Of a stretch of DNA of 64,000 bases, positions 60,581-64,000 are shown piece after piece. The translations under genes and the position numbers were made by a program. The stretch lies in the NCBI GenBank assembly GCA_039808885.1, contig JBDHTX010000012.1:45260-109259 (forward strand), in the 5' to 3' direction. Source of the stretch: Dongia_A sp039808885 (GTDB taxonomy: Bacteria > Pseudomonadota > Alphaproteobacteria > Dongiales > Dongiaceae). Position 1 is the first letter of the stretch. Every line of letters starts with the position of its first letter. Under the pieces are notes generated by a model that did no database searches, was not told the DNA's origin, and was given only the letters and a program-made list of their open reading frames with translations.

Positions 60581-61084
60581 ATGAACGTTTCTCGCCTGCC
60601 TGGCCGCGGCGCCATCTTTGTTGGCATCGCGGCAGCGGCCTTTGCGACAGGTCCGTGCATGATGGCCCTGATCGGCATAGCCGACATGCTCGACGGCTTC
60701 GACCATGCCGACCGCTGGATGGAGACGATCGGCAAGTTGCCCCGGGTCGTGTTCTTCTCCTCGCTGATCTGCCTCGTCGGATCGGCGCCGGCCGCCTGCG
60801 TCAATGCCTATGTCCTCAACCGTGCGGCGCGCGCAGCACGCGATTCTGCCTGGGTCGCGCTTTTTTCCGGCGCTGTGATCGGGATCGTTGTTCTGCTGAT
60901 CCTGACCAGGTTCATGAGCGGCGTTCTTCCGAGGTTTCAGCCGGAGTTTCTCCTGTTCATCCTGCTGTTCGCAATGACCGGCGCCTGCATGGGCCTGCTG
61001 CATTGGGTGATCGCCATCCGCCCGCGCCGCAAGATGCGCAAGCGGCTGGAATACGACGTGGACGCGATCCGGGCGATGGAGTGA
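60581..61084 (+). CDS. Hypothetical four-helix membrane protein
   Basis: I do not recognise a family for this 167-residue protein. It has about four hydrophobic segments (about 11-34, 55-75, 90-109 and 120-145), with VLPRFQPEFLLFILLFAMTGACMG in the last pair, and a basic C-terminus RPRRKMRKRLEYDVDAIRAME that should be cytoplasmic. No catalytic motif is visible. It starts 87 bp after ligA; its ribosome-binding site is weak (GGATGATCCG). It converges on the M24B aminopeptidase gene across a cluster of hairpin repeats. Confidence 0.65.
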   Translation: MNVSRLPGRGAIFVGIAAAAFATGPCMMALIGIADMLDGFDHADRWMETIGKLPRVVFFSSLICLVGSAPAACVNAYVLNRAARAARDSAWVALFSGAVIGIVVLLILTRFMSGVLPRFQPEFLLFILLFAMTGACMGLLHWVIAIRPRRKMRKRLEYDVDAIRAME

Positions 61085-61092
61085 GACATGCA

Positions 61093-61332
61093 CCCTCCCC
61101 CAAGCTTGGGGGAGGGTTGGGGTGGGGGTTGACCGCAGGTTCGTTGTGCGGTGGTGACCACCGAGCCGCGCCCCCTCCCTCGCCCTCCCCCGTCTCGGGG
61201 GAGGGGATCTGAGGCTGTGGTTGTCGATCCTGAGCGGTGGCTACCCCTCACCCTGTCCCTCTCCCACAAGGGGAGAGGGGACGCTGCTGCAGGGCCTGAG
61301 CGCAAAGCCCCTCTCCCCTCGTGGGAGAGGGG
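61093..61332. repeat. Cluster of four GC-rich hairpin repeats
   Basis: Four stem-loops occupy the 284-bp gap between convergent genes. The first, 61093-61116, is a perfect 24-bp palindrome centred on AAGCTT. The second, 61183-61205, has CCCTCCCCCG/CGGGGGAGGG arms. The third, 61257-61279, has CCCTCTCCC/GGGAGAGGG arms. The fourth, 61308-61332, has CCCCTCTCCC/GGGAGAGGGG arms. The third and fourth are inverted copies with few differences, and the flanking CCCCTCACCC tracts also match in inverse orientation. Elements of this CCCTCTCCC type are common intergenic repeats in proteobacteria. Confidence 0.85.
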
Positions 61333-61368
61333 TTGGGGTGAGGGGGCGCCGATGCAGCGCTCGCTAGT

Positions 61369-63375
61369 CTAAATCGGCCGCGTCACATCCTGCAGCCACT
61401 TGGCCGTGTCCTGGTCCACCATCGGCGTCAGCGTTTCGCGCACGCGCTGGTGATAGGCGTTGAGCCAGGCCACCTCTCCCGCGCTCAGCAGGGAACGGTC
61501 GATCGCCTCGAGGTCGATCGGCGCGAGCGTCAGCGTCTCGAAGGCGAGCCAGTCGGGCCGCTCGTGGTCGGGGATCACCGTCACCAGGTTCTCGATGCGG
61601 ATGCCGTATTCGCCGTCCTTGTAGTAGCCGGGCTCGTTGGAAATGATCATGCCGACTTCCAGCGCCACGCGGTTCGGCATCTTGGAGATGCGCTGCGGCC
61701 CTTCGTGCACCGAGAGATACGAGCCGACGCCATGGCCGGTGCCGTGGTCGTAGTCGAGGCCGATCTCCCAGAGCGGCCGGCGGGCGATGGCGTCGAGCGC
61801 GCTGCCCGTCGTGCCCTTGGGAAACCGCGTCGTGGCGAGCGCGATGTGGCCCTTCAGCACGCGGGTGAAGCGGTCCTTCATCTCGGCGCTGACGTGGCCC
61901 ACCGCGATGGTGCGGGTGATGTCGGTGGTGCCGTCGAGATACTGGCCGCCGGAATCGATCAGGAACAGCGAATTGACCGGGATCGGCCGGTTGCTCTCCG
62001 GCGTCACCTTGTAGTGGCAGATGGCGCCGTTCGGGCCGGCGGCGGAAATGCTGTCGAAGCTGAAATCGCGGAACATCTCGTTGCCGCGGCGGAACTCGGC
62101 CAGCCGGTCGGCCGCCTTGATCTCGTCGAGGCCACCTTTCGGCGCCTCGATGGAAAGCCAGCGCAGGAACTTCGAGACCGCCGCCCCGTCGCGGCGATGG
62201 GCGGCGCGGGCGCCCTCCACCTCGACCGGGTTCTTGCAGGCCTTGGGCAGGGCGCAGGGGTCTTCGCCGATCTGCGGCTTGGCGCCGGCCGCCTTCAGCC
62301 GGTCGGAGACCGCGACGCCGGCGGTCATCGCATCCACCGCCACCACGGCGCCGGCCTTGCCCAGGCGGTCGAGCGCGGAAAGGAAGCCGGCGGGCTCGGC
62401 CACCGCCACCTCGTTGCCGAGATGGGTGCGCGCCTCCTGGGTCAGCTTGCGCGGGTCCATGAACAAATCGACCTTGCCGTCCTTGTCAATGATCGCGTAG
62501 CCGAGGGCGAAGGGCGTGCGCGGCACGTCGCCGCCGCGCACGTTGAGCAGCCAGGCGAGCGAATCCGGCGCCGAGATCACCGCGGCGTCCTGGCCCTTTT
62601 CCTTCAGCCTGGCGGCGATCAGGTGCCGCTTGTCCGTCGCCGACTGGCCGGCGTGCTTGAGGTCCTGCGGCCAGACCGGGGCGATGGGAGCGGCCGGCTG
62701 GTCGGCCCAGGCGGCGTCCAGCGGATTGCGGTCAACGGCCTTCAACTCGGCGCCGGCCTTGCGCGCCCCCTCGCGGTAGCGTTGCGCAGCGTCGGCGGTG
62801 ATCAGCCAGGGGTCGAAACCCAGCGCCTCGCCCGATTTCAGGTTGGCGGTGAGCCAGGCTTCCGGCGGTTCGTTGGTGATGTGGCGGATCTCGAACAGCT
62901 TGGCATCCACCTGCTCGCGCACCTGGATGGTGTAGCGGCCGTCGACGAAGATCGCGGCCTTGTCCTTGAGCACGATGACCAGGCCGGCCGAGCCGGTAAA
63001 ATTGGAGATCCAGGCGAGGCGCTCGGCCCGCTTGGGCACGTATTCGCCCTGGTGCTCATCGGCCCGGGGCACCACGAAGCCGGCCAGACCCTGCGCGGCC
63101 ATTTCCTTTCGCAGTGCAACAAGACGGTCACGGATCGAGCTCCGCGCATGGCTCCCGGTGGCCTGCGACCAGGCCGCCCGGGCGGAATTTAACCGGTGCC
63201 TGGTAGCGGCATCGGCACCGGGGGCAAGCAGTTCCACCCACTCCTCCGGACGCTCCCCCTCGGGGGCTGCGGCGGTTCCGCGCAGGAACCCCTCAAGATC
63301 TGTTACTGCCATGTTAACACTCGATTTTTTTAAAATCGGAGCGAATTCGTCGGCGATCGTCTTGGAAGCGTCCAT
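61369..63375 (-). CDS. Aminopeptidase P family (M24B) metallopeptidase
   Basis: The 668-residue enzyme is of the Xaa-Pro aminopeptidase type with two creatinase-N domains (about 80-210 and 240-370) and a C-terminal pita-bread peptidase domain. Metal ligands are visible: two Asp in LFLIDSGGQYLDGTTDITRT, His in GTGHGVG, and Glu in NEPGYY and GIRIENL. The length is near that of eukaryotic-like aminopeptidase P. The ATG at 63375 has an AGAAGG ribosome-binding site 5 bp upstream; an internal ATG at 63312 lacks one. It converges on the small membrane protein gene. Confidence 0.92.
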   Translation of the reverse strand: MDASKTIADEFAPILKKSSVNMAVTDLEGFLRGTAAAPEGERPEEWVELLAPGADAATRHRLNSARAAWSQATGSHARSSIRDRLVALRKEMAAQGLAGFVVPRADEHQGEYVPKRAERLAWISNFTGSAGLVIVLKDKAAIFVDGRYTIQVREQVDAKLFEIRHITNEPPEAWLTANLKSGEALGFDPWLITADAAQRYREGARKAGAELKAVDRNPLDAAWADQPAAPIAPVWPQDLKHAGQSATDKRHLIAARLKEKGQDAAVISAPDSLAWLLNVRGGDVPRTPFALGYAIIDKDGKVDLFMDPRKLTQEARTHLGNEVAVAEPAGFLSALDRLGKAGAVVAVDAMTAGVAVSDRLKAAGAKPQIGEDPCALPKACKNPVEVEGARAAHRRDGAAVSKFLRWLSIEAPKGGLDEIKAADRLAEFRRGNEMFRDFSFDSISAAGPNGAICHYKVTPESNRPIPVNSLFLIDSGGQYLDGTTDITRTIAVGHVSAEMKDRFTRVLKGHIALATTRFPKGTTGSALDAIARRPLWEIGLDYDHGTGHGVGSYLSVHEGPQRISKMPNRVALEVGMIISNEPGYYKDGEYGIRIENLVTVIPDHERPDWLAFETLTLAPIDLEAIDRSLLSAGEVAWLNAYHQRVRETLTPMVDQDTAKWLQDVTRPI

Positions 63376-63599
63376 TTCTACCTTCTTTGCGCCAGGAGGC
63401 GCCCTAATTCCGCCTGTGATCTAGCTCACAAATCCTACGATAGCCATGCAAAGAAACATATCGTTAATACTTGGACATGCGCTCATTGCATTGCCGCATT
63501 GCAGCATCTCCCCTGCCTCGCGGGGCTCCAAAGCCCTATATTCTGCCTCGTGAACGCCGGGGCATCGAGCCCGGGCCTTAATCATCGGATGACTGGATC
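63376..63599. other. Divergent intergenic region before the DUF1127 gene
   Basis: The 224 bp contain no gene I can support. TATATT at 63537-63542, within CCCTATATT, is a -10-like element for the plus-strand gene 58 bp downstream; the -35 region is weak. A repeated CATTGCA motif occurs at 63484-63490 and in related form at 63497-63503. Confidence 0.4.
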
Positions 63600-64000
63600 A
63601 TGTATCGGACGATTGGAAATGAGAAGGTGGCACTGGGCCAGGCGAATGCCTCGGAAGTTGCCGCCCGTCAGACCGGCTTCGCCGCCCTCGGGCTTTTCGC
63701 GAAGCGCGTTGTCAACTCCGCGCGCAAGGCTTTTGAGCGCGCCGCGATTGCGCGGGAACTGGCCGCGCTGGACGACCGGGAACTGTCGGATATCGGCCTC
63801 GGCCGCGGCGACATCACCCGCGTGGCGGAAGCCAGCGTCGCGCAGAACGGCGAGCCGACCATCGGCGCCGCCTTTGCCGAGATGCTGCATGACCTGGTGG
63901 TTGCGCCGGTCGTGCTGTGGAACAAGCGTCGCGCCGCGTATGGCGCGCTGAATGCGCTCGATGACCGGATGCTCTCCGACATCGGCGTGGCGCGGGCGGA
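63600..64000 (+). CDS. Protein with two DUF1127 motifs (partial)
   Basis: The reading frame starts with an ATG at 63600 and runs off the right edge after 133 codons without a stop. After a variable N-terminus (MYRTIGNEKVALGQANASEV), the segment AIARELAALDDRELSDIGLGRGDI is a DUF1127 (YjiS-like) motif. A second copy, RAAYGALNALDDRMLSDIGVARA, appears at the visible end, so this is probably a tandem DUF1127 protein. Single-domain members are small and basic, and a few act in RNA turnover or metabolic regulation; no role can be assigned here. The frame shows strong GC codon bias throughout. Confidence 0.75.
   Translation, partial: MYRTIGNEKVALGQANASEVAARQTGFAALGLFAKRVVNSARKAFERAAIARELAALDDRELSDIGLGRGDITRVAEASVAQNGEPTIGAAFAEMLHDLVVAPVVLWNKRRAAYGALNALDDRMLSDIGVARA

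Noticed and set aside
63470..63495. Possible sigma-54 promoter (GG...GC) before the DUF1127 gene
   Set aside because: The spacing between GG and GC is 13 bp instead of the required 10.

Overview
The window is a GC-rich chromosomal segment of an alphaproteobacterium, most like Rhodospirillales and relatives. The evidence is a circularly permuted two-piece tmRNA gene beside an alpha-type sspB, an rnpB gene directly before a complete mraZ-to-ftsZ division and cell-wall cluster, a bamD-recN-ligA block after it, the hflK-hflC-degP and miaA-ilvB-ilvH orders, and small DUF1127, DUF4169 and ribbon-helix-helix proteins. I see no insertion sequence, prophage, CRISPR array, tRNA or rRNA gene.

Layout. 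1-9.8 kb: on the minus strand, miaA, ilvB, ilvH and the start of a GlcG/HbpS-like gene (branched-chain amino acid synthesis and tRNA modification) and hflK-hflC-degP (membrane and periplasmic proteolysis); on the plus strand, serB and the Fe-S carrier mrp. 9.8-16.9 kb: a questin-oxidase-like protein, a DCC-family protein lacking one of its usual cysteines, thyX, tmRNA (ssrA), sspB, a small DUF1127-like protein, an MFS transporter, a TfoX-N protein and a methyltransferase. 17-26.2 kb: fumC, an RHH protein, a GMC oxidoreductase, a CPT-like kinase, RidA, a very long AsmA protein with a repetitive tail, and DUF4169. 26.2-31.3 kb: a fused HyuA/HyuB 5-oxoprolinase-type enzyme and an FAD-linked oxidase in one operon. 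31.4-36.2 kb: djlA-like, uup, an EamA transporter, an AmpD-like amidase and rnpB.

36.4-55.8 kb holds the dcw cluster: mraZ, rsmH, ftsL, ftsI, murE, murF, mraY, murD, ftsW, murG, murC, murB, ddl, ftsQ, ftsA, ftsZ. It is tightly packed, with many start codons overlapping the previous stop. A promoter-like site and an array of MraZ boxes at exact 10-bp spacing precede mraZ, and a strong terminator follows ftsZ. A separate promoter then drives bamD, recN and ligA. lpxC, normally between ftsZ and bamD in alphaproteobacteria, is absent. The right end has a small membrane protein, a cluster of GC-rich hairpins, an M24B aminopeptidase and the start of a protein with two DUF1127 motifs.

Most of the window is conserved housekeeping DNA, and I do not see an evident new multi-gene system. 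The most notable signals are the lpxC-less ftsZ-bamD junction, an abrupt codon-usage change in the last third of ftsA, the MraZ operator array, the ssrA-sspB pairing with its short tag, several families of intergenic hairpin repeats, and proteins with altered key residues or repetitive tails.
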